A stretch of 53,535 nucleotides of DNA from Caballeronia glebae (GCF_001545035.1 NZ_FCOJ02000051.1:1-53535), one strand, 5' to 3'. Shown: positions 35,412 through 44,601, counted from the stretch's first letter. The notes: generated from the letters alone by a model not told the origin. Made by a program: numbers and translations.

Positions 35412-36367
35412 TGGCTCACCTCCTTCGCTTCGGTCAGTACCGCGTCGAGCGTGCGCTCTGCCAGCGTTACCTTGTACCCGTTATCGCATGTCGGCTTGGC
35501 ATCCGCCATGAGACGCGACATCACCGCGCGCGCGCCATTCGGAAGTTCGGCTTCAGCCGCTTCGATGCGCCAGGGCATCGGCGCCACGCCGCCTAGCGCA
35601 ACCCGGCCCGTGCCATCTTTGCGCACGATTGCGGCGACCGATACCAGCGCAAATGCATACGACGCGCGGTCACGAACCTTGTGATAAATGTGCGTGCCTC
35701 CAATGGGCTTCGGCAGCGTGACACTTGTGATCAGTTCTGCCGGTTCCAGCGCGTTCTCCAGATGCGGCGTCTTGCCTGGAAGCCGGTAGAAATCGGCGAT
35801 GGGTATGTTTCTCACCGTACCATCCGCGCGAACGGTGTTGATGGTCGCGTCAAGCGCTCGCAATGCAACGGCCATGTCGCCGGGATAGGTGGCGATACAG
35901 GCATTACTGCCACCGATCACGGCCAAGGACCGGCTGCTTCCTTGAAGCGCCGAACAGCCGCTGCCGGGCACGCGCTTATTGCACGGGAGGTTGGTGTCGT
36001 AGAAGTAAGGGCAACGCGTGCGTTGAAGCAGATTGCCCGCGGTCGTCGCCTTGTTTCTCAGTTGACCAGACGCACCGGCGAGTAATGCCCGCGGGAGCAA
36101 GGGATAGTTGCGGCGCGCTGTCTGATTCGCCGCAAGATCCGTGTTGCGCACAAGCGCGCCGACTTGCAGTCCGCCATCGGGCGTCGTCTCGATCCGATCG
36201 AAGCCAAGCCCGTTGATATCAATCAAATGAACCGGCGTCTCGATCTGCAACTTCATCAGATCAAGCAGGTTCGTTCCGCCAGCAATGAACTTCGCGCCCG
36301 GCGTCTGCTGGGCAGCAGTTGCGGCGGCGGCAGGCGTCGAGGGACGCTCGTAGGTGAACGGTTTCAT
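35408..36367 (-). CDS. FAD-binding subunit of the molybdenum hydroxylase (PaoB/YagS-like)
   Basis: About 319 residues from the ATG at 36367. The FAD motif KFIAGGTNLLDLMK and the second motif RNKATTAGNLLQRTRCPYF are clear. A cysteine cluster (RCPYFYDTNLPCNKRVPGSGC) matches the extra [4Fe-4S] cluster site of the PaoB subgroup. The C-terminal domain holds YAFALVSVAAIVRKDG. It transfers electrons from the iron-sulfur subunit side to the acceptor. It overlaps the genes on both sides by four bases, indicating tight coupling. Confidence 0.9.
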   Translation of the reverse strand: MKPFTYERPSTPAAAATAAQQTPGAKFIAGGTNLLDLMKLQIETPVHLIDINGLGFDRIETTPDGGLQVGALVRNTDLAANQTARRNYPLLPRALLAGASGQLRNKATTAGNLLQRTRCPYFYDTNLPCNKRVPGSGCSALQGSSRSLAVIGGSNACIATYPGDMAVALRALDATINTVRADGTVRNIPIADFYRLPGKTPHLENALEPAELITSVTLPKPIGGTHIYHKVRDRASYAFALVSVAAIVRKDGTGRVALGGVAPMPWRIEAAEAELPNGARAVMSRLMADAKPTCDNGYKVTLAERTLDAVLTEAKEVSQ

Positions 36368-37062
36368 GCCCGACCTCCCGCGACCTCGGTAATCGCCTCG
36401 GCGATGTTGGAGTAGGCTCCGCAGCGACAAATGTTGCCACTCATGCGTTCGCGCACTTCCATGTTGGTCGGACGGGGAGGAGCCAGCAAGTCCGTACTGA
36501 CGTGGCTGGGGACACCGGCCTTGATCTCATCGAGCACGGCGACGGCGGAGCAGATCTGCCCGGGCGTACAGTAGCCGCACTGAAAGCCGTCGTGCTTGAC
36601 GAACGCCGCCTGCATCGGATGCAGGTTCGCCGGCGTGCCGAGGCCTTCAATGGTGACGACCTGGCTGCCCTGATGCATCACAGCAAGCGTCAGACACGAG
36701 TTGATGCGCCGTCCGTCGACGATCACGGTGCAGGCGCCGCATTGCCCATGATCGCAGCCCTTTTTGGTGCCAGTTAGATGCAGCTGTTCACGCAGCGCGT
36801 CGAGCAGCGTCGTGCGGGTGTCCAGCGAAAGTTCGCGCGGCACGCCGTTTACATACAGCGCGACCTTCGATGCTGGCACGGTGGCGGCACCCGGCGGAGG
36901 TGCTTCGGCGGACATGCCGGAAATCGACACCGAACCGCCGGCGATTGTGGCAGCGCCCATTCCCGCCAGTTTTAGAAGATTTCGCCGAGTGATATTCAGA
37001 TTGTCGTCCCCGGCGTTGCAATTGGCGGCGACGCCGTCAACGTGCTTGCTACTAGCGTTCAT
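36364..37062 (-). CDS. [2Fe-2S] subunit with Tat signal (PaoA/YagT-like)
   Basis: About 232 residues from the ATG at 37062, preceded by AGGAGCG. A twin-arginine signal (ITRRNLLKLAGMGAATIAGG) directs the folded complex to the periplasm. Ferredoxin-type cluster cysteines appear in KKGCDHGQCGACTV and SCLT. The second cluster uses CGYCTPGQ and ICRCGAY. It is the first gene of the three-gene operon and diverges from the MFS gene at 37281, with about 220 bp of shared upstream sequence. Confidence 0.92.
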   Translation of the reverse strand: MNASSKHVDGVAANCNAGDDNLNITRRNLLKLAGMGAATIAGGSVSISGMSAEAPPPGAATVPASKVALYVNGVPRELSLDTRTTLLDALREQLHLTGTKKGCDHGQCGACTVIVDGRRINSCLTLAVMHQGSQVVTIEGLGTPANLHPMQAAFVKHDGFQCGYCTPGQICSAVAVLDEIKAGVPSHVSTDLLAPPRPTNMEVRERMSGNICRCGAYSNIAEAITEVAGGRA

Positions 37063-37280
37063 ATTTTTCGCTCCTAGAAACGCGCGCACGGCGGCGAGCG
37101 TGCTCAAGGCTCCAACTATAAGGGCGCTAAGCCGGCCGATTCATGATCCGTATTCATAAGCGCGATGAGTCTTCATGGGTTAATCCCATTGACAGCCTGC
37201 TGTAAATTAGCGCCTTGGTCGAGCCTTTTGCTTCGCAAAGGCGCCGCTCTCGCCGCATCTAAGCATTAATTTTCTTTCCA

Positions 37281-38492
37281 ATGACCCGATCCACCCTATC
37301 GAACAAACAGGTATGGGGCGCTGTGCTTTCCATGTCGCTCTGTGCCTTCGCCCTCGTCGCATCAGAGTTCTTGCCCGTCAGCCTTCTGACGCCCATCGCA
37401 CATGAGCTTTCCCTAAGCGAAGGGCAGGCGGGGCAGGCGATTTCTGTGTCGGGATTTTTTGCGGTTCTGACGAGCCTTTCTGTGTCAACGTTGACGCGAC
37501 GTTTTGACCGAAAGAAGGTGATTCTCTCGCTGACAGCGCTGATGGTAGCCTCGGGCGTTCTCGTGGCCGTGGCGCCCACCTACACTGTCTTGATGCTTGG
37601 GCGCGCACTCCTCGGTGTCTCAATTGGCGGATGCTGGTCAATGTCCACGGCCGTGATGATGCGCATCGCACCCGATGCTTTCGTGCCGCGTGCGATCGCG
37701 GTGGTGCAGGGCGGCAGTGCGCTTGCGACGGCAGTCGCCGCACCCGCGGGAAGTTTCCTTGGCTCGATCATTGGATGGCGAGGCGCCTTTTTCTGCGTCG
37801 TGCCCCTTGCCGCCATTGCGCTTATCTGGCAGGCGCTCACCTTGCCGAAACTACCCGTGCAGAGCCAAGCGCAGACTAGGCGCGGCGTATTTCGAATAAT
37901 CAGCGACCGTCAGGTCTTATGTGGGGTCGTCGCTGTCGCTCTGTTGTTTATGGGGCAATTCGCGCTGTTCACCTACTTGCGTCCCTTTCTTGAGACGGTG
38001 ACGAAGGTGGACGTGTCAATTCTGTCTTTCATGCTGCTCGTGATCGGCGCCGCAGGGTTGGGCGGCACAGTTTTCGTCGGCTCGATAATCAAACGGAATC
38101 TGCATGGCGTGTTGATCACGATTCCCTTCCTTATGAGCGGCATTGCCGTCGCGCTAATGTTTTTTGGCGAATCGGTTGCGACGACCGCGGTATTGCTGGC
38201 CGCGTGGGGTCTGATCGCTACCTCAGCACCCGTCGGTTGGTTCACGTGGCTATCTGAAACGCTCCCCGGCGATGCAGAAGCCGGCGGGGGCCTGATGGTG
38301 GCGGTTATTCAGCTTGCTATCACGCTCGGCGCGACGCTCGGCGGTCTGCTTTTCGACAGCAGCGGATATCGCGCGACGTTTGGTCTCTCAGCCGGGCTGC
38401 TTCTGGCCGGTGCGGTGCTGGCGGCGGTCGCATCGCGCGTTCGATGCGAAACCGTCGATAGGACGGCGTCACGCGCTGCAGGGCAAGTTTAA
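37281..38492 (+). CDS. MFS efflux transporter, DHA1 type
   Basis: A 403-residue twelve-helix carrier resembling sugar or nucleoside efflux proteins (AraJ/NepI group). It has ALVASEFLPVSLLTPIA in TM1, RRFDRKK in loop 2-3 and GRALLGVSIGGCWSM in TM4. It is divergent from the molybdenum hydroxylase operon and may export its substrate or product, possibly under the LysR gene that follows convergently. Its C-terminus parallels the decayed MFS remnant at 32254-32495. Confidence 0.87.
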   Translation: MTRSTLSNKQVWGAVLSMSLCAFALVASEFLPVSLLTPIAHELSLSEGQAGQAISVSGFFAVLTSLSVSTLTRRFDRKKVILSLTALMVASGVLVAVAPTYTVLMLGRALLGVSIGGCWSMSTAVMMRIAPDAFVPRAIAVVQGGSALATAVAAPAGSFLGSIIGWRGAFFCVVPLAAIALIWQALTLPKLPVQSQAQTRRGVFRIISDRQVLCGVVAVALLFMGQFALFTYLRPFLETVTKVDVSILSFMLLVIGAAGLGGTVFVGSIIKRNLHGVLITIPFLMSGIAVALMFFGESVATTAVLLAAWGLIATSAPVGWFTWLSETLPGDAEAGGGLMVAVIQLAITLGATLGGLLFDSSGYRATFGLSAGLLLAGAVLAAVASRVRCETVDRTASRAAGQV

Positions 38493-38518
38493 GCTAGCCC
38501 CAAGGCAGTAGTCCGACT

Positions 38519-39412
38519 TTACAGCGGCTGTTTCAACGCTTCCAAGATTACAGAGAATGCTTTGGAACTCTGGCGTCGGCTCGGGTAATAGGCGTGAAGG
38601 CCCGGAAATGCCGGGCACCAGTCGCGCATCACCGGCCGCAATTCACCGCTCTGGATGTGCGGTAGCACGGCGTCCTCGGGAACGAACGCCAAACCGTAGC
38701 CGTCGATCGCGGCCCGGATCATTTGCGGTTGCGAGTTGAAAATGGTCTGTCCACTCACGCGGGTTTGAACCGAACGCTTGCCTTTCTGAAGTTCCCAGGC
38801 ATAAAGGCCTTTGGTCGTCGTCAGGCGCAGCGCGACACAGTCGTGCTTGAGCAGGTCTTCCGGTGAGCGTGGCAATTGCCGGCGTTCAAAATACGCGGGC
38901 GAGCCGACGATGGACATACGAATGTCCGCGCTGATGCGCACGGCGATCATGTCTTTGGCAACCTGATCGCCAAACCGTATGCCCATGTCGTATCGGTCCT
39001 CCACGATGTCGACGAGCCCGTAGTCGACTGTCATTTCCACCTGTATTTCCGGATAGTCGCGCAGCACCCTGCGCACCTTCGGCCAAACGATGGCGTCGAT
39101 CGCATGATCGGTGGCGGTGATGCGAACGATGCCTGCAGGTCTTTCCCTTGACTCTGACAAGGCCGACAGCTTGGCATCGATTTCCTCGACCCGCGGTGCG
39201 GCGGTTCGAAAGAGGTCCTCTCCGGCTTCGGTCATCGACACACTGCGCGTCGTCCGGGTGAGCAAGCGAATGCCCAGCCGCGATTCCAGGTCACGAATCG
39301 TATGGCTCAGTGCGGATTGGGAGACGCCAAGCTTCGCGGCAGCACGTGTAAAGCTGCGCTCCCGCGCGACTGCGAGAAAGACGAGGATGTCGTTAAAGTT
39401 TTCACGTGCCAT
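38519..39412 (-). CDS. LysR-family transcriptional regulator
   Basis: A 297-residue LTTR of the large CrgA/DmlR-like group. The winged helix is FLAVARERSFTRAAAKLGVSQSALSHTIRDLE. The effector domain includes IVRITATDHAIDAIVWPKV, DIVEDRYDMGIRFGDQ, YAWELQKGKRSVQTRV and DWCPAFPGLHAYYPSRR. Convergent with the MFS gene by 26 bp. Probably regulates that gene and/or the molybdenum hydroxylase operon. It is clearly similar to the LysR half of the chimeric ORF at 139-645. Confidence 0.9.
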   Translation of the reverse strand: MARENFNDILVFLAVARERSFTRAAAKLGVSQSALSHTIRDLESRLGIRLLTRTTRSVSMTEAGEDLFRTAAPRVEEIDAKLSALSESRERPAGIVRITATDHAIDAIVWPKVRRVLRDYPEIQVEMTVDYGLVDIVEDRYDMGIRFGDQVAKDMIAVRISADIRMSIVGSPAYFERRQLPRSPEDLLKHDCVALRLTTTKGLYAWELQKGKRSVQTRVSGQTIFNSQPQMIRAAIDGYGLAFVPEDAVLPHIQSGELRPVMRDWCPAFPGLHAYYPSRRQSSKAFSVILEALKQPL

Positions 39413-39656
39413 TGCGCCAGGCGCCCGTGTAGTCGAATCACTCGCGCACCGAACTCTTCGTGCGCGAACCCGCTGCTACCGCGACCCAGACTTATGAGTC
39501 GGGGTCATGACAACAGCGGCGCTTCGCCACTTTAATCAGGTACGGTCATGAATGTAAAGCGCTTCAACGAATTGCACATTCGTTGTGGGGAAATCCTAGG
39601 CAATGTTCACGGGTAACAATCTGACGAGGAGTTTGATAGCGATAGTCTGCGATCGA

Positions 39657-40853
39657 TCATGCACTCACGTGTTGTCGACGTTGAAGAAAAATGGCCACGG
39701 CAGCGGCGCAGCCAACTATCGCGGCGCTGGCTAGGAACACTGAACGCAGGCCGGCATGTCCGCCGACCCATCCAAGGAAGGGGCTGCCCAGAGCCATCGC
39801 CACATCGAGAAAGGCCGTATAGAGACCCATCGCCATACCGCGATTGTTGGATGCGATCGTGCGAACTGCTTCGACGCCGAGCCCTGGGTAGACGAGTGAA
39901 TAGCCGACGCCTGAAAGGGCGGCCCCTAGGGACGCGAGCAGCGTTGTCTTTGCTAGCCACATGATTAAGAGGCCCGCTACCTGCACGATGACGAATATAA
40001 AGGCAACTCGTGCGCCTCCTAACCGGTCTGGAAGATGCCCAGCGATGGTGCGCGTCGCGATCAATGCAGCGCCGAATACGGTGAAGGCCATCCATACCGG
40101 CTGCCAATGCATGTCCGCGAAGAAAAGCGAACTGAACGCCAAAATCGCGCAGTACCCCATGCTGGCGAGCGCCGCGCCGAGACCGGGCAGCCAAACAACT
40201 CTGAGGATCGCACTGAGAGAAGCGTGCTGTCCGCGACCGGGCAGTGCGGCTGCCGGGGTCCGGCTCACGTATGCGAAAACGAACAGGGGCAGAAGGGCGG
40301 TCATCAGTGCTATCGCGACGAACCCGAATGATGTGTAAAGAATGGAGCCGAGAGGACCACCCAGCGCCATCGCTGCAAACATCGCAGTTCCGACCCAAGC
40401 GATCACCTTGCCAGCATGCTGCCTTTCAACGAGACCCAACCCCCAGGCGATGCCACCGGTGATAATGAAGCTCTCGGCACCGCCGAGAACCGCACGACCG
40501 ACGAGCAGAATCGCAATAGAACCCAGGGGTGCTTTTAGAAATGCTAGCGACAGAAGATATAACAGTCCGGCCGCCCCGGCGGCGAGCAGGCCGACGAAGA
40601 CGCTGTGCTTTGCACCGCGCCTGTCAGAGTAGGAACCCGCCCAAATACGTGAGAGCAGCGCTGCCGCGAACTGTGCACCCGCCACCAGTCCAACAACCAG
40701 TGGTCCGAATCCGAGATCGTTTATGACATGTAGAGGCAGTACGGGGAGCGCCACGCCAATGATCAGGAAGCCGGCCAGCACAGCAGTCATTATCGGGAAT
40801 AGGGTTACAACAGCCGAATGCCCGGCTGATTCCTTTAAACGTGGTTCGAACAT
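39657..40853 (-). CDS. MFS transporter (YhhS/arabinose-efflux type)
   Basis: About 398 residues from the ATG at 40853, which is preferred because the upstream codons are polar and GAGGG lies within reach. Twelve hydrophobic segments, loop 2-3 IWAGSYSDRRGAKHS, TM4 VGRAVLGGAESFIITGG and TM5 IAWVGTAMFAAMALGGPLGS match YhhS-type carriers, which export small molecules. It stands alone, with noncoding sequence on either side. Substrate unknown. Confidence 0.87.
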   Translation of the reverse strand: MFEPRLKESAGHSAVVTLFPIMTAVLAGFLIIGVALPVLPLHVINDLGFGPLVVGLVAGAQFAAALLSRIWAGSYSDRRGAKHSVFVGLLAAGAAGLLYLLSLAFLKAPLGSIAILLVGRAVLGGAESFIITGGIAWGLGLVERQHAGKVIAWVGTAMFAAMALGGPLGSILYTSFGFVAIALMTALLPLFVFAYVSRTPAAALPGRGQHASLSAILRVVWLPGLGAALASMGYCAILAFSSLFFADMHWQPVWMAFTVFGAALIATRTIAGHLPDRLGGARVAFIFVIVQVAGLLIMWLAKTTLLASLGAALSGVGYSLVYPGLGVEAVRTIASNNRGMAMGLYTAFLDVAMALGSPFLGWVGGHAGLRSVFLASAAIVGCAAAVAIFLQRRQHVSA

Positions 40854-41213
40854 GCTCTTTGTCTTCACCCTCTCTTCTCGTGGGCGATCTGACCACTTGT
40901 GCACTATTGGCGAGCAAATGGGTTCACATGCCCGGTCCGTCGGCCCACTCGAAACGTCATGCCTGACATAAAACGCGCGGGGTCGGCGGCAGAGCGGTCA
41001 TCAAACAATCCGCTCCGTGTCGGAACCACGCTTGGGTCTTCTACCGCATTGGAAGCCCTGCGCGTTCAAGTCGATGACGGCCCTTGTCAATGGCTTAAGG
41101 CATCATGCTCCAGATAAATATCGCTTTCTCGCGAGTCACACTCGTTAAACCTCCTGCAAGCGCCCACCTCTACGCCAGGCGTTCACATGACAAGCCTGCC
41201 TCGCGGAGGCTTT
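40854..41213. other. About 360 bp without a recognisable gene
   Basis: The stretch between the minus-strand MFS start and the end of the next minus-strand gene contains only short, unconvincing frames. It must include the MFS promoter. No repeat or hairpin stood out. Confidence 0.45.
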
Positions 41214-41489
41214 TCAATTACTGACCGACGACGAAGTGGTGTTGCTTGTGCCCTCAACGCGCCGGGCACCCGATTGCGTCTGCGTGTCGCGCGAACTGCC
41301 AAAACCGTACGTATCGGTGCCGTGCGCGGTTTCGGCAGCAATTGTTTGCGCGCTCGGTCCTTGCTGTGAGCTCGGCGCACCGACCGCCGGCCGGTAAAAC
41401 GGAGCCGGACCGTAGCCGCTAGCGAAAGCTGACCCAGCGAATGCACTGGAACCGATGAAAAAGAGAGTTGCGAATACTTTGGTGTTCAT
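41214..41489 (-). CDS. Small secreted protein of unknown function
   Basis: A 91-residue protein with a clear signal peptide (MNTKVFATLFFIGSSAFAGSAFA, cleavage near 23). The mature part is low in complexity and rich in Gly, Ser, Thr and Gln (ASGYGPAPFYRPAVGAP, then AETAHGTDTYGFGSS) and ends in a Ser/Asn tail. It resembles small periplasmic proteins common in Burkholderia. No cysteine or enzymatic motif, so probably a structural or stress-related periplasmic peptide. Confidence 0.65.
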   Translation of the reverse strand: MNTKVFATLFFIGSSAFAGSAFASGYGPAPFYRPAVGAPSSQQGPSAQTIAAETAHGTDTYGFGSSRDTQTQSGARRVEGTSNTTSSSVSN

Positions 41490-41587
41490 GACACACGCTC
41501 CAAGATGCGTTGATATTTGACGAGAAGTTGCGCAGCGGTTCTACTAGGCTGACAGCTACATCGCGATGACTCAAGCGTATACCCTTA

Positions 41588-41809
41588 TTATCGGTTTTTG
41601 AACACGGTACGGTACATAGGCTTATGAACTGAGTTCATCAATAACTCCCCGTCTTCTTCGCGCACTGTCAATGTCTTGTCGGTTGTCGCGAGCTCGATCG
41701 GCCATATCGACGCGCGTTTTGAGGACATGGGACCGGAGCCGTGGAAGAGAAACCAGCCGGGCCAAAGTCTCATTCTCCTTATAGCCAATGCAAAGCAGCG
41801 TTTTCCCAC
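41588..41809 (-). CDS. Possible small hypothetical protein
   Basis: A 73-codon frame with an Arg/Trp-rich beginning (FALAIRRMRLWPGWFLFHGSG) and a strand-like end (KTLTVREEDGELLMNSVHKPMYRTVF). Composition is protein-like, but no family is recognised and no strong ribosome-binding site is evident. It may be spurious. Confidence 0.3.
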   Translation of the reverse strand: MGKRCFALAIRRMRLWPGWFLFHGSGPMSSKRASIWPIELATTDKTLTVREEDGELLMNSVHKPMYRTVFKNR

Positions 41810-41915
41810 ACGAGATTTCGCTTAAATAGTATCGTCATCACTAGCTAGGAGTACTATGTAATAAATGACGTCCTGTGGATCGGATTCGCACCGTCGCAAC
41901 GGTGTAGCGCCTGCC

Positions 41916-43679
41916 TTAATGCAGTTCGCCGCCTCGCATCAACCGCTGCGCGATGTCGGCAGTTTGCAGGGTCCCGCGCTCAGTCGGTGAATGGGCAGCG
42001 AGATAACGGGCGACCGCAACGAGGACATGCTGGCCCTCGTCAATATTGCCCCAAGCAAAAAACTGCCGGACGCCGGCTTCGAGCATCTGATAGGCGTGGA
42101 AGCCTGCGTCTTCGCGCAGCACCGCAAAGACCAGCGTGGCGATCAGCAATTCTGGCGGGTGGCCCAGCGTAAGGTACCGCACGACCAGCCTTGCAGCGAG
42201 ATCAACCTGTCGCTGCCGGTCGAATGCTTCGAGCAAGGCAGCGCGAATGGCCTTCTCATCTACGGGAAGGTCGTCGAGCTGATCGTTGTCCTCGCCTGGG
42301 ATGCGGGCCGGTGGGACGTTCAGATAACGCGCAAGGTAGAGCGCCATGGCTCCGTGCATGATGGCTCGCATGGCCGCAATGTAACCATCCATTCCCGCGG
42401 TCCCGATCCGCTTGAGCATCTGGTGAAGCGCATTAACATGGGTGAAGACGTGATGCGCCGTCTCCCAGTCCGCGTGCTCGTTGGCATTGCCGAAGCGCGC
42501 CACGCGCAGCGCCGCAGCATAAGCGAGTGACTGTCCCAGGTCGGCAGGAGCAGCGCCCACGCGGATCGCCTCCTTCAGCGCATCGACGATCTCCCTCGGA
42601 TCGTCTCCAAGCAAATCCCGCGCGAGCGTCGCGTGATTTGACCAGGTTCGCAAGCCCTGGCCGGCAGGGAAGAGCTGCGACATTTCTCCGGCTGATGCGT
42701 CACACAGTGCGACCAGATCGACGGGTTGCCGCCAGGCTGTCGATTCCTCAGCGCCACGGGCGGACACTATCTGCGCGACGATCGTAGGCAGCACAGTTGC
42801 CGCGTGCTCCCAGCCGATCAGATCGAGACACTCAAACGCCTTGTTGACGAAGTCAAGGGAATGGCCCGTGTCGGCGAAAGTCCGCTCGGTTCCGGCCGCC
42901 AGCAGGGCATCTGCAAGCACAGCCGGTGAGAGACCAGCGGCAACCGCTGTCAACAAAGTCCGCTCGGCCGCCTCGCGATGGCGCACGTTGGTCCACAGGC
43001 GCAGCCAACGTCTGAGCGTGGCTGGCTCCGGCCGGCTTGCAAGCGGCGAACGGTGCCGCCGCGGCGCCTCTGCGTCGCAGTCTGCTGCCACATGGCGGGC
43101 GCCGTGGAACAACGCGAGATAGGTGTCGTCTTCTGGCAGCACCGGCAAGAGATTGGCGAGCGTCGTCAGTATCGTGAGACCGACGCCCCAGCCGTCACGG
43201 TTGTGCGCTCCGAACAGCGCGACCTGTTGAACGATATCGGTCGCCGGAACGTCGGCTGCAAGCTGTCTCTGCACGGCCTTGGCGATGACGAGTCCAAGGC
43301 CATGTGCGAGGCCGTCCGCGAGCCGCTGATGCCAGTACGCCGCCGGATCGGAATGAGCCAACGTGGTCGCTACCCAGATGTCGCCATTGCGCACCTCGAC
43401 TGCGCAACTCGGTACATCATCGGCCCAGAGGTCGAAGGTACAGCCGCTCTCGAGATCGAAGCGCGCATGGTGCCAATGGCAGGTCAGGATGCCGTCCTCG
43501 ACGGTCCCTCGCTCTAGCGGAAAGCCCATGTGTGGACATCGATTATCGAGGGCAAAGACTCGCCCGCGGTCGTAGATGACAAGGATGGGGCGATTGCAAC
43601 GTTGCACGACAAGCCGCCCCTTCGCTTTCAGCGCTTCAAGGCTTCCCACGAGCACGAATTCGCTATTCGGTGCATCCAT
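41916..43679 (-). CDS. Rieske [2Fe-2S] protein fused to a large helical domain
   Basis: About 587 residues from the ATG at 43679 (CGGAGT upstream). Residues about 1-105 form a Rieske ferredoxin domain with cluster ligands in CPHMG and CHWHHARF. The remaining 480 residues are helical and rich in paired His/Glu/Asp: LFHGARHVAADC, DTGHSLDFVNKAFECLD, GWEHAATVLP, EHADWETAHHVFTHVNALHQM, MHGAMALYLARYL and REDAGFHAYQMLEAG. The pattern recalls questin-oxidase-like proteins (inference). If so, the Rieske domain could supply electrons to a fused oxygenase. It stands alone on the minus strand. No signal peptide, so probably cytosolic. Confidence 0.8.
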   Translation of the reverse strand: MDAPNSEFVLVGSLEALKAKGRLVVQRCNRPILVIYDRGRVFALDNRCPHMGFPLERGTVEDGILTCHWHHARFDLESGCTFDLWADDVPSCAVEVRNGDIWVATTLAHSDPAAYWHQRLADGLAHGLGLVIAKAVQRQLAADVPATDIVQQVALFGAHNRDGWGVGLTILTTLANLLPVLPEDDTYLALFHGARHVAADCDAEAPRRHRSPLASRPEPATLRRWLRLWTNVRHREAAERTLLTAVAAGLSPAVLADALLAAGTERTFADTGHSLDFVNKAFECLDLIGWEHAATVLPTIVAQIVSARGAEESTAWRQPVDLVALCDASAGEMSQLFPAGQGLRTWSNHATLARDLLGDDPREIVDALKEAIRVGAAPADLGQSLAYAAALRVARFGNANEHADWETAHHVFTHVNALHQMLKRIGTAGMDGYIAAMRAIMHGAMALYLARYLNVPPARIPGEDNDQLDDLPVDEKAIRAALLEAFDRQRQVDLAARLVVRYLTLGHPPELLIATLVFAVLREDAGFHAYQMLEAGVRQFFAWGNIDEGQHVLVAVARYLAAHSPTERGTLQTADIAQRLMRGGELH

Positions 43680-44098
43680 GCGCATACTCCGACATGCGTC
43701 CCTACCCGGGCGTCGTAGCGACATCCACTTCCCTCGAGGTATGAGCATACTCCCATGCCAGACGGGAAGGGCGTCGTGCCATCCCTATAGCTGCCGCCTT
43801 GCTTCCCTATCGCCGCCGACTTAAGGTGACGGCGGCTTTTTGTAACGGCAAGCCAGTTGGCCGGTAGGTTCGGCCCGCTGTGACACTAACGGAAATCCAC
43901 TTTCGTAGCTGCAGGGCAGGTGAGACCGGTCGCGAGGCGATAGCCGACGAGCCCTGTCATATATCGATCGGAAAGCGAATAGGCGCTAGCCGATTGTCGG
44001 CCCAAGGTCGGACGGGACGAACTGCGTCCGTGCGGCAGTGCCGCGTACGTCGGCGAGAAACGTATCCGTCAGCGCATCCCGTGTTGACAGGACTTCAA
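43680..44098. other. Gap between the Rieske gene and the IS66 block
   Basis: About 420 bp with no convincing gene. It contains the terminator-like hairpin at 43812-43841 and, next to it, GTAACGGCAAGCC at about 43842, which could be an IS66-type end because many IS66 ends start with GTAA. No partner repeat was found at the other side of the element, so that reading is weak. Confidence 0.4.
43812..43841 (+). terminator. Rho-independent terminator, orphan
   Basis: A 7-bp GC stem (gccgccg / cggcggc) with an 11-base loop is followed by TTTTT on the plus strand. No plus-strand gene lies upstream: the neighbouring Rieske gene runs the other way. It may be left over from a gene removed by rearrangement. 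Confidence 0.6.
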
Positions 44099-44587
44099 TC
44101 AGATATCGAGGATTTTCCGTAATAGACCGTACGAGACGCGCCAGTGTCCTTCGGAGTCTGTCACGGCGATCGACGCCGTTTTAGAGTTCAGCCTGACGAC
44201 GGTGCCGACACGCTCGTTTAGATGCTTGTCGGTGAATCCCACGGTGTCGCCGATGAAGAACTCTTCGGGACGCGGGCGCGGTGGCGGCGCTTCGTTTTGA
44301 ATTGGGGCTGCGGTGGCATCGTCGATAATCGCCGCATACAACACTGCCCATCGGCGTCGAGTCACGTTGTCCTGTACGACCGCTTGCGTATGTCGCAGCT
44401 CGGTGATAGTGCCTTCCGAAGGCGGTCCCAACGGATCGTCACCGATGTATCTGACAGTCATGCCGATGTGCAACCGCTGTCGGACTTCGAGAATGCGTCG
44501 GGGGTCATCGAGCATTTTGCCGATGGTCAAATAGAGGCGATATAACTCGGCGCTGGGCGCCTGCCGAAGGGAGTCCAGGATGTCCAT
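44099..44587 (-). CDS. IS66-associated accessory protein with two KOW/SH3-like repeats
   Basis: A 162-residue protein from the ATG at 44587 (an upstream TTG at 44608 would overlap tnpC). After a helical N-terminus (MDILDSLRQAPSAELYRLYLTIGKMLDD), two beta-rich repeats are visible: RLHIGMTVRYIGDDPLGPPSEGTI with AVVQDN, and FFIGDTVGFTDKHLNERVGTVV with ASIAVTD. Each has the G-x-V...G-T-V/I pattern of KOW/Tudor-like small barrels, separated by a Pro-rich linker. Such folds bind nucleic acid or protein. Being downstream of tnpC in the same direction, it is probably expressed with the transposition genes. Function unknown. Confidence 0.65.
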   Translation of the reverse strand: MDILDSLRQAPSAELYRLYLTIGKMLDDPRRILEVRQRLHIGMTVRYIGDDPLGPPSEGTITELRHTQAVVQDNVTRRRWAVLYAAIIDDATAAPIQNEAPPPRPRPEEFFIGDTVGFTDKHLNERVGTVVRLNSKTASIAVTDSEGHWRVSYGLLRKILDI

Positions 44588-44601
44588 GAAGGTCGGGGTG
44601 G

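Noticed and set aside
37180..37215. TTGACA followed by TAAATT as a promoter upstream of the MFS gene
   Set aside because: The spacing is only about 8-9 bases, far from the usual 16-18, so it is not a credible sigma-70 promoter.
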